A stretch of DNA of 36,830 nt from a virus: positions 1 through 36,830 of the IMG/VR virus record IMGVR_UViG_3300013122_000621. One strand, written 5' to 3'. Made by a program: the position numbers and the translations under genes. Under the pieces are notes generated by a model. That model was not told the origin of the DNA. It saw nothing but the letters and a program-made list of their open reading frames with translations, and did no database searches. How positions within the stretch are numbered: the stretch's first letter is position 1; the number at the start of each line of letters is the position of its first letter. This document shows, piece after piece, positions 14,524 through 22,127 of this stretch.

Positions 14524-14677
14524 CCCCTGCAACCATGGGCGGCAGAGGTCCGCCCTTTTGCGTCAATTTTCAGGTGGAAACCCGCACCCCAACCCTTCGG
14601 CATGCTGGAAACGGCGTGGTTGACGGATTTTGCCGTCGTGTAGCGTATCAGTAGGCGTGTGTCGTCGCCGCAATCGC
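14524..14677. other. Intergenic region upstream of the TGTCTA array
   Basis: No convincing gene. Holds the terminator at 14537-14559, a small inverted repeat GACGG/CCGTC at 14622-14637 and TTGACG at 14620-14625, which could be part of a promoter but has no clear -10. Together with 14678-14916 this makes a 393-base non-coding region. Confidence 0.6.
14537..14559 (+). terminator. Terminator of the replication operon
   Basis: GGGCGG (14537-14542) and CCGCCC (14550-14555) with a 7-nt loop, then TTTT. It lies just after the helicase stop and separates early from late genes. Confidence 0.75.
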
Positions 14678-14906
14678 TGTCTAACTGTCTAATGAGTGTC
14701 TAACGATTAAGGCACTGAATTAATTGAGAGAATAAGCCTCATTAGACATTTAGACAGCTAGACAGCAAACCTCTCATAATGTGCGCAAGTGTGCGTATGT
14801 ATACGAGGCATCATGCTGTCTAGTTGTCTAACTGTCTAAATATATATCTAACCATATGTTTTATATGGATAATTTTATTAGACAGTCGTTAGACACTCTG
14901 TAGACA
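14678..14906. repeat. Ordered TGTCTA iteron-like array
   Basis: Twelve exact copies of TGTCTA (or its complement TAGACA), mostly extended to TGTCTAA. Plus orientation: 14678, 14686, 14697. Minus: 14741, 14749, 14757. Plus: 14817, 14825, 14833 (a degenerate copy at 14845). Minus: 14877, 14888, 14899. (Positions are starts of 8-base units.) Spacings are 8 or 11 bp. Arms of each inverted module are separated by exactly 36 bp (14705-14740, 14841-14876). The surroundings are AT-rich in an otherwise GC-rich phage. Candidate origin, packaging site or late operator. Confidence 0.9.
14852..14868. other. Small inverted repeat within the array
   Basis: CCATAT and ATATGG with a 5-nt loop in the 36-bp AT-rich gap of the second module; GATAAT at 14868-14873 could serve as a -10 element for the late operon. 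No good -35 was found, unless a bound protein replaces it. Confidence 0.4.
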
Positions 14907-14916
14907 GCAGGCGGCG

Positions 14917-15510
14917 ATGGGATCGAATAATATATCCGACGATAATGCTCCTGAGGGACAGGATTGGCGTGCCGAGGCGGCCGACGCGCTGGCCTCTCAC
15001 GACCCGAAGAAGGCCGCAAAGCGCGGCCGTGGCCGGCCGAAGGGCGCGCGGAACCGCAAGACGGAGGATTTCGCCGCCTGGTACAGCGCGCAGGGCTACA
15101 AGGATCCGTTGCAGATGCAAGCGGAGTTCATGAGCGCAGATCCCGTGGGCATTCAGGCCTTTTTCTGCGAGCACGAGCGGACCCTGAAGGCGATCGGGAA
15201 GAAAACCGGCATGGCCGTGCCCTCCCTGGGCGAGATTGTCAAAGAGCAGCTGGCCTGCGCCCGTGACATTGCACCCTACCTGCATGGCAAGGCTCCGGTC
15301 CGCCTGGTGGTTGAAGACGAGCGGTTGCCGATCCTCGTCATCAACTCCGGCACGAACCAGCTTGACCAGGCGCGCACGGTCGCGGCGCAAAAGGGCTTGT
15401 CTGTCGGGCGTCCGCTGCTGGATGTCACACCTAATAAAATCAATGACTTAGCGGGTGACGAGGGCGAAAGTCCCACGACTGAAAGTCCCATGAGTGGAAA
15501 GCGCAAATGA
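14917..15510 (+). CDS. Putative terminase small subunit with AT-hook
   Basis: A 197-aa protein directly upstream of the large-terminase region. Residues about 35-50 contain GRGRPKGARNRKT, an AT-hook core (RGRPKG) seen in small terminases and DNA-binding proteins of this group; the centre (residues about 50-130) is helical. The C-terminus is acidic and Ser/Thr-rich. A small terminase recognises the packaging site and recruits the large subunit. The AT-rich TGTCTA array ends 10 bases before the ATG, which would suit an AT-hook. The family match is by context and layout, so moderately sure. Confidence 0.7.
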   Translation: MGSNNISDDNAPEGQDWRAEAADALASHDPKKAAKRGRGRPKGARNRKTEDFAAWYSAQGYKDPLQMQAEFMSADPVGIQAFFCEHERTLKAIGKKTGMAVPSLGEIVKEQLACARDIAPYLHGKAPVRLVVEDERLPILVINSGTNQLDQARTVAAQKGLSVGRPLLDVTPNKINDLAGDEGESPTTESPMSGKRK

Positions 15511-15603
15511 TTTCAGGCGCTTACGGGAATATTTCACTGATGGGATATCAGTTGCTTTCATCCGATTTCGAGGGGGACCGGCACCCTTGGGCGGGTCGAC
15601 CTG

Positions 15604-15621
15604 GGCGCGGCCGGCGCGGCC
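15604..15621. repeat. Tandem 9-bp direct repeat
   Basis: GGCGCGGCC twice in tandem, in the GC-rich region between the terminase genes; the end overlaps a NotI-type GCGGCCGC. Confidence 0.6.
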
Positions 15622-15673
15622 GCATCCGGTATGCCCCCCCTGCATGGCTGGCCACCGTACCCCGCCGGCCGGC

Positions 15674-15710
15674 CCTCCCCCGAAGGGGGGGCACCCCCGC
15701 CCCCTGGGGG
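15674..15710. other. G/C-tract cluster, G-quadruplex candidate on minus strand
   Basis: Runs CCC-T-CCCCC, then GAA and seven Gs, then CCCCC-G-CCCCC-T-GGGGG. On the minus strand this gives four G-runs with loops of 1, about 12 and 1 nt, and it can also form C/G hairpins (CCCCC-GAA-GGGGG; GCCCCC-T-GGGGGC). Confidence 0.45.
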
Positions 15711-15799
15711 CACGCGCACGCGCACCGTCGCCATTTTTGGCAAGGGGCCTCAAGGCCGTTTCGGGGGGTGATTTTGCCCTCTTGGGCCGCGTCTAATCT

Positions 15800-15898
15800 C
15801 CTCCGCCTTGGGGTCGGGGGCCGGGGCAACCGATGCACCGCGCTTCTTCCCGCCTCTGCGGGGGTCGGGGGGAAATCCTATCCTCTGTCGGGGAAGGG
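15800..15898 (+). repeat. Three imperfect G-rich repeats
   Basis: Three copies of a CCTC(C/T)G...GGGG-TC/AA-GGGG unit at 15800-15820, 15853-15872 and 15882-15898. The first continues into a third G-run. They may be protein-binding sites or G-quadruplex parts. Confidence 0.45.
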
Positions 15899-15966
15899 AA
15901 TTGAAAAGCGGACGGCCTCAAGCCGACGAACCTCCGGTTCGCGACTTTCGACCGACTTGCTTGTGG

Positions 15967-15997
15967 GCCGGCGCGCATGCGCTATGCGCGCGCCGGC
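15967..15997. other. GC-rich inverted repeat before terL
   Basis: GCCGGCGCGCAT (15967-15978) and ATGCGC-GC-GCCGGC (15984-15997) pair over 12 bp with a 2-nt bulge and a 5-nt loop, 27 bases before the large-terminase ATG. A smaller CGAACC/GGTTCG hairpin lies at 15927-15941. Confidence 0.6.
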
Positions 15998-16024
15998 TGG
16001 CGCCGCGACCGTTGGAGCCAACCA

Positions 16025-17698
16025 ATGAGCCAACATATTTCGAACATCATCACCCGTGACGACATTCGGACGTACTCCGACGAGGAGATGCGCAAGAAGA
16101 TCCTGGAGCTCGATTTCGTCGGCGACTTCGACCCGTTCAATTACACGCCGCCTGGTCCTGTCGGCGAAACCTTCCTGAATTCCACCTATCTCACCACCTT
16201 CATCATGGGGCCGCTGGGCGGCGGCAAAACCACCCTCTGCGCATTCCGGCGCATTCTCGCTGCCACCCTCGCGCCCGTGGCCTGGCACCCGGAAGACAAG
16301 AAGCCGACGCGCATGTGTCGCTGGATCGTGCTGCGAGACACCTTCCGCTCCGCAGAAAAAACAGTTCTGGAAAGCTGGAAACAGTGGTTCCCAAAGGGTT
16401 TCCCCGGCTCGAAATGGGCCGGTGGTAATGATCGGCCGGTCACGCACACCTTGCGTTTCATGGGGACAGACGGCGTTCGCATCGAAATCGTGACGGAATT
16501 TGCCGGTCTCGGCGAGAACTCGATCGAGACGCTGATGAAGGGCCGCGAATACTCGGGCGGCTGGCTCAACGAAGCCGACACGCACGTCGACGGCGCGCTC
16601 GATGACCTCGAGCAGCGCGTCGGCCGTTACCCTTCCGCCAACATTCTGCTAACCGTTGCCGAGCTCGAGAAGCTCAGCAGGGAACTGGGGCATCCGATCT
16701 ATTCAGGCCAGCGTCAGCGCCAGATAATCGGCGACCTCAACGCGCCGACCGTTGACAACTGGGTCTATAAAAAGTTCGTCAAGGACAAAACCGAGGACCG
16801 CCATCTCTGCATCCAGCCGTCCGGCCGATCGGAAAATGCGGAAAACCGCTTCAATCTTGACCCGGACTATTACGATCGCATCATCCGGAACCAGGACGAA
16901 CACTTCGTCAAGCGCATGGTCGACAATGAATTTGGGTACTCACGCCACGGCAAGCCGGTTTATGAAAAATTCAACCGCACGATCCACGTCGCCCGTTCCC
17001 GCATCTATTTCGAGCCAAAGCTCACCCTTGGCATAGGGATCGATATTTCCATGAACACCCTCAATCCAGCCGCCGTCTTCGGTCAGGTGCGAGGATCTCG
17101 GATATCGACCATCGACGAGCTTTATCTCGGGCACGGCGTGGGTGCTGCACGCATGGGCGAAGGCCTCGAACGAAAGATCCGGGAGGATTATGCCGGCGCA
17201 ACAAAAATCCGCATATGGTGCGATCCGGCCGCCGAGTATGGCGCCGACAGGGAGGCCGGTCAGCTGACCGCTATGGAGACGATCGCCATGATCCTTGGCC
17301 TTCCGATCCTCATTCCGGGCAATGGTTCAAACGAACTCGGCATGCGTCTGGACGCCGTCAAGACCGAATTGCGCGGCTATCATGAGCCGAACAGTGAATT
17401 GCAGATCTGCCCGGAAAAGTGCCCTCTCCTCCTCGAGGGCTTCGATGGAAAATACCGATACAAGCGCCGCAAGGAAACGGCGTCCACGGAATTCGAGGAA
17501 CAGCCCGAGAAAACCCACCCCTGGGCCGACCTTCAGGATGCCCTGCAGTATCTGGTTATCGGTTTTCGCGGTCGTGCTGGTGTCATTCGTGGTGCCGCCG
17601 ATCGGCAGCAAGGCGAGCGCTCAACGCGTGCGCCCGGTTCTTCGAGCTCTCCATGGGGTCGGGGTGGGTTTGATCCCCACAAGGTAGGCACCCGATGA
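16025..17698 (+). CDS. terL: Terminase large subunit
   Basis: The DNA-packaging motor, 557 aa. Walker A is GPLGGGKTT (62-70). The Walker B-type segment follows at REYSGGWLNEADTHVDGAL, where an acidic residue is expected for catalysis. The C-terminal nuclease half includes GIGIDISMNTLNPAAVFG and IWCDPAAEYGADRE, with Asp residues suited to metal binding. Length and layout are normal for podovirus large terminases. I use ATG 16025 (preceded by TTGGAG) rather than a longer start in the GC-rich non-coding region. Its stop overlaps the next start (ATGA). Confidence 0.92.
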   Translation: MSQHISNIITRDDIRTYSDEEMRKKILELDFVGDFDPFNYTPPGPVGETFLNSTYLTTFIMGPLGGGKTTLCAFRRILAATLAPVAWHPEDKKPTRMCRWIVLRDTFRSAEKTVLESWKQWFPKGFPGSKWAGGNDRPVTHTLRFMGTDGVRIEIVTEFAGLGENSIETLMKGREYSGGWLNEADTHVDGALDDLEQRVGRYPSANILLTVAELEKLSRELGHPIYSGQRQRQIIGDLNAPTVDNWVYKKFVKDKTEDRHLCIQPSGRSENAENRFNLDPDYYDRIIRNQDEHFVKRMVDNEFGYSRHGKPVYEKFNRTIHVARSRIYFEPKLTLGIGIDISMNTLNPAAVFGQVRGSRISTIDELYLGHGVGAARMGEGLERKIREDYAGATKIRIWCDPAAEYGADREAGQLTAMETIAMILGLPILIPGNGSNELGMRLDAVKTELRGYHEPNSELQICPEKCPLLLEGFDGKYRYKRRKETASTEFEEQPEKTHPWADLQDALQYLVIGFRGRAGVIRGAADRQQGERSTRAPGSSSSPWGRGGFDPHKVGTR

Positions 17699-18168
17699 CA
17701 TATCGTATCGATACCCCCGCCACACTGTTCGACATGGCCGAGCTTTCCGGAGCCAACACCCTTGTCGGTTGGGCCGTCGCGCGCGAAATGTGGTCATGCG
17801 GAGAGACATTCGCCATGCGATACCGCGATGAGCTCGTCGGACTTTTTGGCCTCTACCCCACCGAAACCGGCGCTGAAGCCTGGTTCAACATCAAAGAAAA
17901 AGCCGCGCCTCACATGCTTCGGCTAATCCGGGATATCCGGTTGACCTTAGCTTCCCGCTCTTACCCTGAGATCGTGGTGATCTGCACCACGGATGCTGGC
18001 CGTCGCATCGCGACCGCCAGCGGCTTTCATCTGTTCGAAAGTGACGGGGAAATCACACATGGGAAATTTGTTGGGTGGGGGCAGCAAGGAAGCTGCAAAC
18101 CTGCAGAAACAGGAAGCGGCAGCACAGCAGCGGCGGACCCTTGCAGATCTCGCCAGGCAACAGGCTGA
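17695..18168 (+). CDS. GNAT-like phage protein
   Basis: A 157-aa protein, with a fold like the GNAT N-acetyltransferases: VGWAVAREMWSCGETFAMRYRDELVGLFGLY, then a strand and helix LRLIRDIRLTLASRSYPEIVVIC, then DAGRRIATASGFHLFE, where the second half of the domain usually ends. The cofactor-binding Q/R-x-x-G-x-G/A motif is not clear, so acetyl transfer is uncertain. Such genes often sit between terminase and portal in T7-like phages of alphaproteobacteria, where their role is unknown. Its last 110 bases overlap the next gene in another frame. Confidence 0.7.
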   Translation: MTYRIDTPATLFDMAELSGANTLVGWAVAREMWSCGETFAMRYRDELVGLFGLYPTETGAEAWFNIKEKAAPHMLRLIRDIRLTLASRSYPEIVVICTTDAGRRIATASGFHLFESDGEITHGKFVGWGQQGSCKPAETGSGSTAAADPCRSRQATG

Positions 18169-18283
18169 AGTCGATCAGGCGACATCCGGTAAAACCGGCC
18201 GCAATACCGGTAGCCGCATGCTCGCCTTCATGAACGAAAGCTTTCTGTCCGGTAGCGGAACCGACAAGTTCGGACAGGCCTGA
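18059..18283 (+). CDS. Small Gln/Ala-rich virion protein candidate, 74 aa
   Basis: Starts MGNLLGGGSKEAANLQKQEAA, then a helical QQRRTLADLARQQAEVDQA stretch and a C-terminal GRNTGSRMLAFMNE segment with a hydrophobic patch. Placed between the GNAT-like gene and the connector, as small hypothetical or virion genes are in related podoviruses. ATG 18059 has GGGGA 8-9 bases upstream. It overlaps the GNAT gene by 110 bases in another frame. I cannot give a function. Confidence 0.7.
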   Translation: MGNLLGGGSKEAANLQKQEAAAQQRRTLADLARQQAEVDQATSGKTGRNTGSRMLAFMNESFLSGSGTDKFGQA

Positions 18284-19821
18284 TGTTCGAGGTCGACAAG
18301 CTCAAGGCCCGCCGCAACGCGGCAAAAAAAGAACGCGATGCATTCCAGCCGTTGATGGACGAGGCGTACCAGTACGCCATCCCCTTCCGAAAATCGACGC
18401 GGCACACTGGCCAGGGCGAAAAACGTGTCGACCAGGTCTTCGATCATACAGCGATCGACAGCGCTTTCCGTTTCGCCGGCAAGGTCCAGCAGGACTTCTG
18501 GCCGGCCGGGCAGGAAAACTTCGAAATCGAGCCTGGTCCGCTTGTGATGGACACCGGCGAGCGGGAACAGTTTTCCCAGCAACTGGCGCCGGTGAGCAAG
18601 GTAGCCCAGGCATTCTTCGAGGACGGCGACTGGGATATGGCGTTTCACGAAATGGCGCTCGATCTTTCAGCCGGGACCGGCGCCATTCTGATGAACCCCA
18701 CCCATGATCCGGAACTCCTCTGGGAGCCAATCTCCGTTCCCATCGAAGAGCTCCTGATTGAACAAGGCCCGAACAACAAGATTGCCGCCATTTTCTGGGA
18801 CCGGAAGATGTCCGTCCGTGTCCTCGTCGATACGTGGCAGGAGGGGAAATTCAGCAAGGATTTGATGGAGCTATTCCGGGTGAAACCGGAAAGTGAAATC
18901 GAGGTCCATGTCGACACTGTCTACGACCGGAAAAAGCGCCGTTGGCATATGCTCGTATGGTGCAACAAGCAGGACACCATCATCTATTCCAGCCAGTCGC
19001 GCACCTGCCCCTGGCTCATTCCCCGCTATTTCCGTGTACCAGGTGAGACCTACGGCCGTGGCCCGGTCATGTTGGCCATGCCGTCCATCAAGACGGTTAA
19101 CACGACTGCGCGTCTTCAGCTGCAAGCCGCTGCGATCGCCATGCTGGGGATTTATACCGCCGTCGATGACGGCGTATTCAATCCAGACCTTGCGGCACTG
19201 GCTCCGGGGGCATTCTGGAAGGTTGCCAGAAACGGCGGCACGCAAGGTCCGTCCGTCCAACGTTTCCCGGATCCGCGCATCGATCTCGGCAACCTGGTGC
19301 TCAACGACATGCGCATGGGCATCAAGGCCACAATGATGGATCAGTCGTTGCCGGCCGACGGCGCAGCTGTCCGCTCGGCAACCGAGATCCTCGAGCGTGT
19401 GAAGCGCCTGGCATCCGATCACCTTGGAGCCTACGGCCGCCTCATCAAGGAAGTGACGATCCCTGCTGTCAAGCGCGTGCTCGAGCTCGCCTACAATCGC
19501 GGCCTGATTGCCAACGAAATCCCGATAGATCAACTGATCACCCGGGTCCGCATCAAGTCGCCGCTGTCGATCGCACGCGAGGCGCAACGGATCGAGAAGA
19601 TCATCCAGTGGCTTCAGATGGTCCTCATGATCCTTCAGGATCGCGCCGGCCGCGTGGCTCACCTCGAAGAAGCCCTCTCCGATATCGGCCGCCAGCTGGG
19701 CGTGCCACCCGAATACATCGTCACCAATGAGCAGCGCCAGGCGATGGACAAGGCAGAACAAGAACAGGCACAGGCCGCCATGGCGCTGCAGGCGGCGGCC
19801 GCAACGGCTGGAGCGACGTGA
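18283..19821 (+). CDS. Head-to-tail connector (portal), T7 gp8-like
   Basis: A 512-aa portal protein. The beginning (KLKARRNAAKKERDAFQPLMDEAYQYAIPFR) and WPAGQENFEIEPG, then GTGAILMNPTHDPELLWEPISVPIEELLIEQGP and YGRGPVMLAMPSIKTVN are typical of the head-tail connector family of T7-like podoviruses. The C-terminus is helical, Ala/Gln-rich. Twelve copies would form the ring through which DNA enters and leaves the head. It shares its start base with the previous stop (18283) and has a normal length. Confidence 0.9.
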   Translation: MFEVDKLKARRNAAKKERDAFQPLMDEAYQYAIPFRKSTRHTGQGEKRVDQVFDHTAIDSAFRFAGKVQQDFWPAGQENFEIEPGPLVMDTGEREQFSQQLAPVSKVAQAFFEDGDWDMAFHEMALDLSAGTGAILMNPTHDPELLWEPISVPIEELLIEQGPNNKIAAIFWDRKMSVRVLVDTWQEGKFSKDLMELFRVKPESEIEVHVDTVYDRKKRRWHMLVWCNKQDTIIYSSQSRTCPWLIPRYFRVPGETYGRGPVMLAMPSIKTVNTTARLQLQAAAIAMLGIYTAVDDGVFNPDLAALAPGAFWKVARNGGTQGPSVQRFPDPRIDLGNLVLNDMRMGIKATMMDQSLPADGAAVRSATEILERVKRLASDHLGAYGRLIKEVTIPAVKRVLELAYNRGLIANEIPIDQLITRVRIKSPLSIAREAQRIEKIIQWLQMVLMILQDRAGRVAHLEEALSDIGRQLGVPPEYIVTNEQRQAMDKAEQEQAQAAMALQAAAATAGAT

Positions 19822-19822
19822 C

Positions 19823-20188
19823 ATGCAGCCAAACTCCCTACAGGACATCATTTCTTCAGCGGCGAAAGGAGGCTGGAATTGGTTCGAAAGCGCCGATCCC
19901 GAAGTGAAACGCGCGCTGGAAGTCAAGCAAGCCAAGGACAGCGAAGATCAGAAAACGATCGCCCGCGCCTGGGCCCGCTTTGCGCGTAGCTCCGATGGAA
20001 AGCGCGCCCTCGAACTGCTGTTCGATACGACATTGAGGCGAACCGTTTTCTTCACATCTCTCGGTCTCGACCCGATGTCGATGGCCGTTTTCGGCGCATT
20101 CCGCGAGGGGCAGAATGCCCTCGCCCACGAGATTGCCCGGCAGATTGGCCTGGGCAATGCTGAGGCAGTCAAGCCTCGTGACACCTGA
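19823..20188 (+). CDS. Bbp19-like phage protein, 121 aa
   Basis: Residues about 45-110 have the layout of the Bbp19 family: WARFARSSDGKRALELLFDTTLRRTVFF, then a FREGQNALAHEIARQIG end. Bbp19 is a small podovirus protein next to head genes, with no proven function. ATG 19823 follows the connector stop by one base. The N-terminal 40 residues are less conserved. Confidence 0.75.
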   Translation: MQPNSLQDIISSAAKGGWNWFESADPEVKRALEVKQAKDSEDQKTIARAWARFARSSDGKRALELLFDTTLRRTVFFTSLGLDPMSMAVFGAFREGQNALAHEIARQIGLGNAEAVKPRDT

Positions 20189-20202
20189 AAGGACGGCGTG
20201 AC

Positions 20203-21042
20203 ATGTATGAAATCTATGCACGGCGCTGGCAGCGCCTTTTCAATTCCGAAGGCGGCGGCGGCGGTGGCGGTGGCAACGAGGGCGGGGGCTGGACGGCCCC
20301 GCAGGGGTTGCCATCTGAATTCGCCGGCGCCTCAGCTGATGAAACCCTTGGCAAACTCCTCGGCGGATACACGGATCTTAACACCCGTTTCGGCGGCATG
20401 CGCGAAAAACTCTCGAAAATGCCGTCTGCGCCGGAGAAACCGGACATGTACACATTCGAGCCAGGCGACAACCTCAAGCCATTCTTCGGCGATATCGCCA
20501 AGGATCCCGCCTTCGCATCCGCCCGGACGGCCGCTCACAAGCATGGCCTTAGCCAGGAACAGTTTGCAGGGTTCATTTCCGACGTTTATTCGCCTCTCGT
20601 CGAACAGGGCGTGCTGTCTGCACCGTTCGACCCCGCCGGCGAACTGAAGACATTTTCGAGCGCAACCGGCCTCGACGTCAAAGGAACGCAGGAAGCGCTG
20701 GTCGCAAACGAGACCTTCGCCAAGGGGCTTTCGGCGCAGCTTAAGGACGTGCCGGAAGCGCTCAAAAATGACGTCAACGGCATGCTGATGGCATTGACCG
20801 ACACGGCGGCCGGCAACGTGCTTCTCCGAGCCCTCTCCGGCCGACTGGGGGAAAATGGCATTCGGATCAGCGGCGACGGCGGCCAGCAGGGAGCATTGAC
20901 GGCCGACGATCTCAAAAAGCTCGACACGGATCCGCGTATCGACCCACGCAATCGCGATCACAAGGATCCGAACCAGCGGTTCGATGAGAGCCTCCGCAAG
21001 CAGTATGATGAGGCGTATGCGCGCCTCTATCCGACCCGGTAA
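20203..21042 (+). CDS. Scaffolding protein candidate
   Basis: A 279-aa protein directly before the major capsid gene, in the position of scaffold in podoviruses. It begins with a Gly-run (eight Gly in a row near residue 18), followed by a helical, charged central part (FAGFISDVYSPLVEQGVL, then LSAQLKDVPEALKNDVNGML) and a basic, helical C-terminus (RFDESLRKQYDEAYARLYP), as expected for the capsid-binding end of scaffolds. No protease motif is visible. The assignment rests on context and features. The triplet repeat of the Gly-run (20251-20274) could vary in length. Confidence 0.75.
   Translation: MYEIYARRWQRLFNSEGGGGGGGGNEGGGWTAPQGLPSEFAGASADETLGKLLGGYTDLNTRFGGMREKLSKMPSAPEKPDMYTFEPGDNLKPFFGDIAKDPAFASARTAAHKHGLSQEQFAGFISDVYSPLVEQGVLSAPFDPAGELKTFSSATGLDVKGTQEALVANETFAKGLSAQLKDVPEALKNDVNGMLMALTDTAAGNVLLRALSGRLGENGIRISGDGGQQGALTADDLKKLDTDPRIDPRNRDHKDPNQRFDESLRKQYDEAYARLYPTR
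20251..20274 (+). repeat. GGC/GGT triplet repeat
   Basis: Eight Gly codons (GGC and GGT) in tandem in the scaffold gene. In-frame expansions and contractions are likely at such tracts. Confidence 0.7.
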
Positions 21043-21045
21043 AAG

Positions 21046-21070
21046 TTGACCGGACGCCCGCTCGCTTATC
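21046..21070 (+). promoter_or_regulatory. TTGACC motif upstream of the capsid gene
   Basis: TTGACC, 13 bp, then CTTATC. A copy with identical spacing lies before the endolysin gene (35646-35670). It follows the scaffold stop. Likely a promoter element, with a non-standard spacing. Confidence 0.4.
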
Positions 21071-21101
21071 GTCAAGATCAGCACAGGGCGGACCTGCGAC
21101 G

Positions 21102-21136
21102 CCTGCGGCCTCTCCGGCCCTGACCGGACCCGCAGG
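21102..21136 (+). other. Structured leader of the capsid gene
   Basis: CCTGCGG/CCGCAGG (7 bp) encloses TCCGG/CCGGA (5 bp), loop CCCTGA, so a two-part stem. No T-tract follows; the capsid Shine-Dalgarno (GGAGAG) is 40 bases further. It may stabilise or process the capsid message. Confidence 0.5.
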
Positions 21137-21192
21137 CCTTCGCGGCCTCTCCATCCCCGGTGTTTCCCCAACATCATCGGAGAGATCGTCAT

Positions 21193-22068
21193 ATGACGCA
21201 GAATGCACCCAACTGGAACACCACCCAGTACGCCAACCGGGCGATGCACATCTACCAGCAGAAGGGCAATCGTCTTCGCCCGACCGTCACCCAGGCCATG
21301 CGCATCGAGAACAACGAAAAGGGCATCTTCTGGCTGGCCGGTAAGTCGAAGGCCAAGAAGGTCGAGCGCCGGGAACGCAACCAGCCTTCGAACGCCGCAC
21401 GCAAGAAGGTCGAAGTTCCGCTTGCGACCTGGAAGGCCTTCGACGTCATCGAGGAGTACGACGTCGATCGCATGACCGTCGACGAGAAGGAAGTTGTCTA
21501 CGAAAGCGGCGCCAACGCGCTCGGTCGCGCGACCGATATCGAAATCTATCAGCAGATGGCTACCGCTGTGCCGACCGTGCCTGGCGCCCTCGATTTTTCG
21601 GCTGGTGCGTTTAACGCCGCCAACGCGTTGACCCTCTGCGCGGCTCTGCAAGACGATAAGGTTCCCTGGGACGGAAACGTGTATTGCGGCCTTCCTTCAA
21701 AGCAATGGAACCAACTCCTCGCCAATAAGGTCGTCAATTCCGCCGATCATGTCGGCCCGGATCTCCCCTTCGTGAAGGCAACGGACACCCGTTTCTGGAA
21801 CGGCGTCAACTGGTTTCTCTTCGTCGAAGAAGATCCGCTGGATCTCTATCCGGTCCCCAGCGCCAACAAGCAGGACCTGTTCATCTGGCATAAGTCGGCC
21901 ATGGGCTGGGCGAACAACACCGATCTCAGCGTTATCACCGACTGGGATAACTACGAGAACTGGTGGACCGTCAACATGACCAGCAAGGGCGCTGCTTCGC
22001 CCATGCAGGAGGGTAAGGGCATCAAGCGCTTCACCACCTCCAGCAACACCGCGATCTCGATCGTCTGA
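21193..22068 (+). CDS. Major capsid protein
   Basis: A 291-aa protein. The order after scaffold, the size, and segments such as NRAMHIYQQKGNRLRPTVTQAM, then WKAFDVIEEYDVDRMTVDEKEV and DIEIYQQMATAVP, and a C-terminal DWDNYENWWTVN segment, are typical of phage capsid proteins of the Phage_capsid_2-like group (HK97 fold). The family match is from memory. ATG 21193 follows GGAGAG. A strong terminator right after the stop and a structured leader before suggest a separate, abundant message. Confidence 0.85.
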   Translation: MTQNAPNWNTTQYANRAMHIYQQKGNRLRPTVTQAMRIENNEKGIFWLAGKSKAKKVERRERNQPSNAARKKVEVPLATWKAFDVIEEYDVDRMTVDEKEVVYESGANALGRATDIEIYQQMATAVPTVPGALDFSAGAFNAANALTLCAALQDDKVPWDGNVYCGLPSKQWNQLLANKVVNSADHVGPDLPFVKATDTRFWNGVNWFLFVEEDPLDLYPVPSANKQDLFIWHKSAMGWANNTDLSVITDWDNYENWWTVNMTSKGAASPMQEGKGIKRFTTSSNTAISIV

Positions 22069-22072
22069 TGCT

Positions 22073-22108
22073 GATGGCGGCGTTTGCGCCGCCATCACCT
22101 TGTTTATT
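22073..22108 (+). terminator. Terminator after the capsid gene
   Basis: Perfect 10-bp stem GATGGCGGCG/CGCCGCCATC (22073-22082, 22087-22096), loop TTTG, then ACCTTGTTTATTT. Starts 4 bases after the capsid stop codon. It should reduce read-through to tail genes. Confidence 0.75.
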
Positions 22109-22127
22109 TCCAGCAAAGGAACACACC

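Larger units (their letters stand above)
15511..16024. other. 514-bp GC-rich structured non-coding region
   Basis: Between small and large terminase. No frame looks like protein: the long plus-strand frames are rich in Arg, Gly, Pro and Ala. It is dense in G and C tracts, short inverted repeats and repeats (entries below). The large-terminase start (ATG 16025) has its own TTGGAG. Packaging-site function is a reasonable hypothesis, since cos/pac sites lie near terminase genes. A structured RNA is an alternative. Confidence 0.65.

Noticed and set aside
14678-14906. CRISPR-like reading of the TGTCTA repeats
   Set aside because: Units are 6-8 bp at 8 or 11 bp steps in both orientations, with no spacers of CRISPR length and no cas genes.
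15507-16028. Plus-strand frame of 173 codons in the gap between terminase genes
   Set aside because: Rich in Arg, Gly, Pro and Ala with no fold-like pattern, no Shine-Dalgarno and it overlaps both neighbours; G/C tracts explain the open frame.
18871-19935. Minus-strand frame of 354 codons opposite the connector
   Set aside because: The connector is strongly supported; the antisense frame has no motif or start signal.
20332-21651. Minus-strand frame of 439 codons opposite scaffold and capsid genes
   Set aside because: Spans two genes and their gap in antisense; the opposite strand has clear phage genes with ribosome sites.
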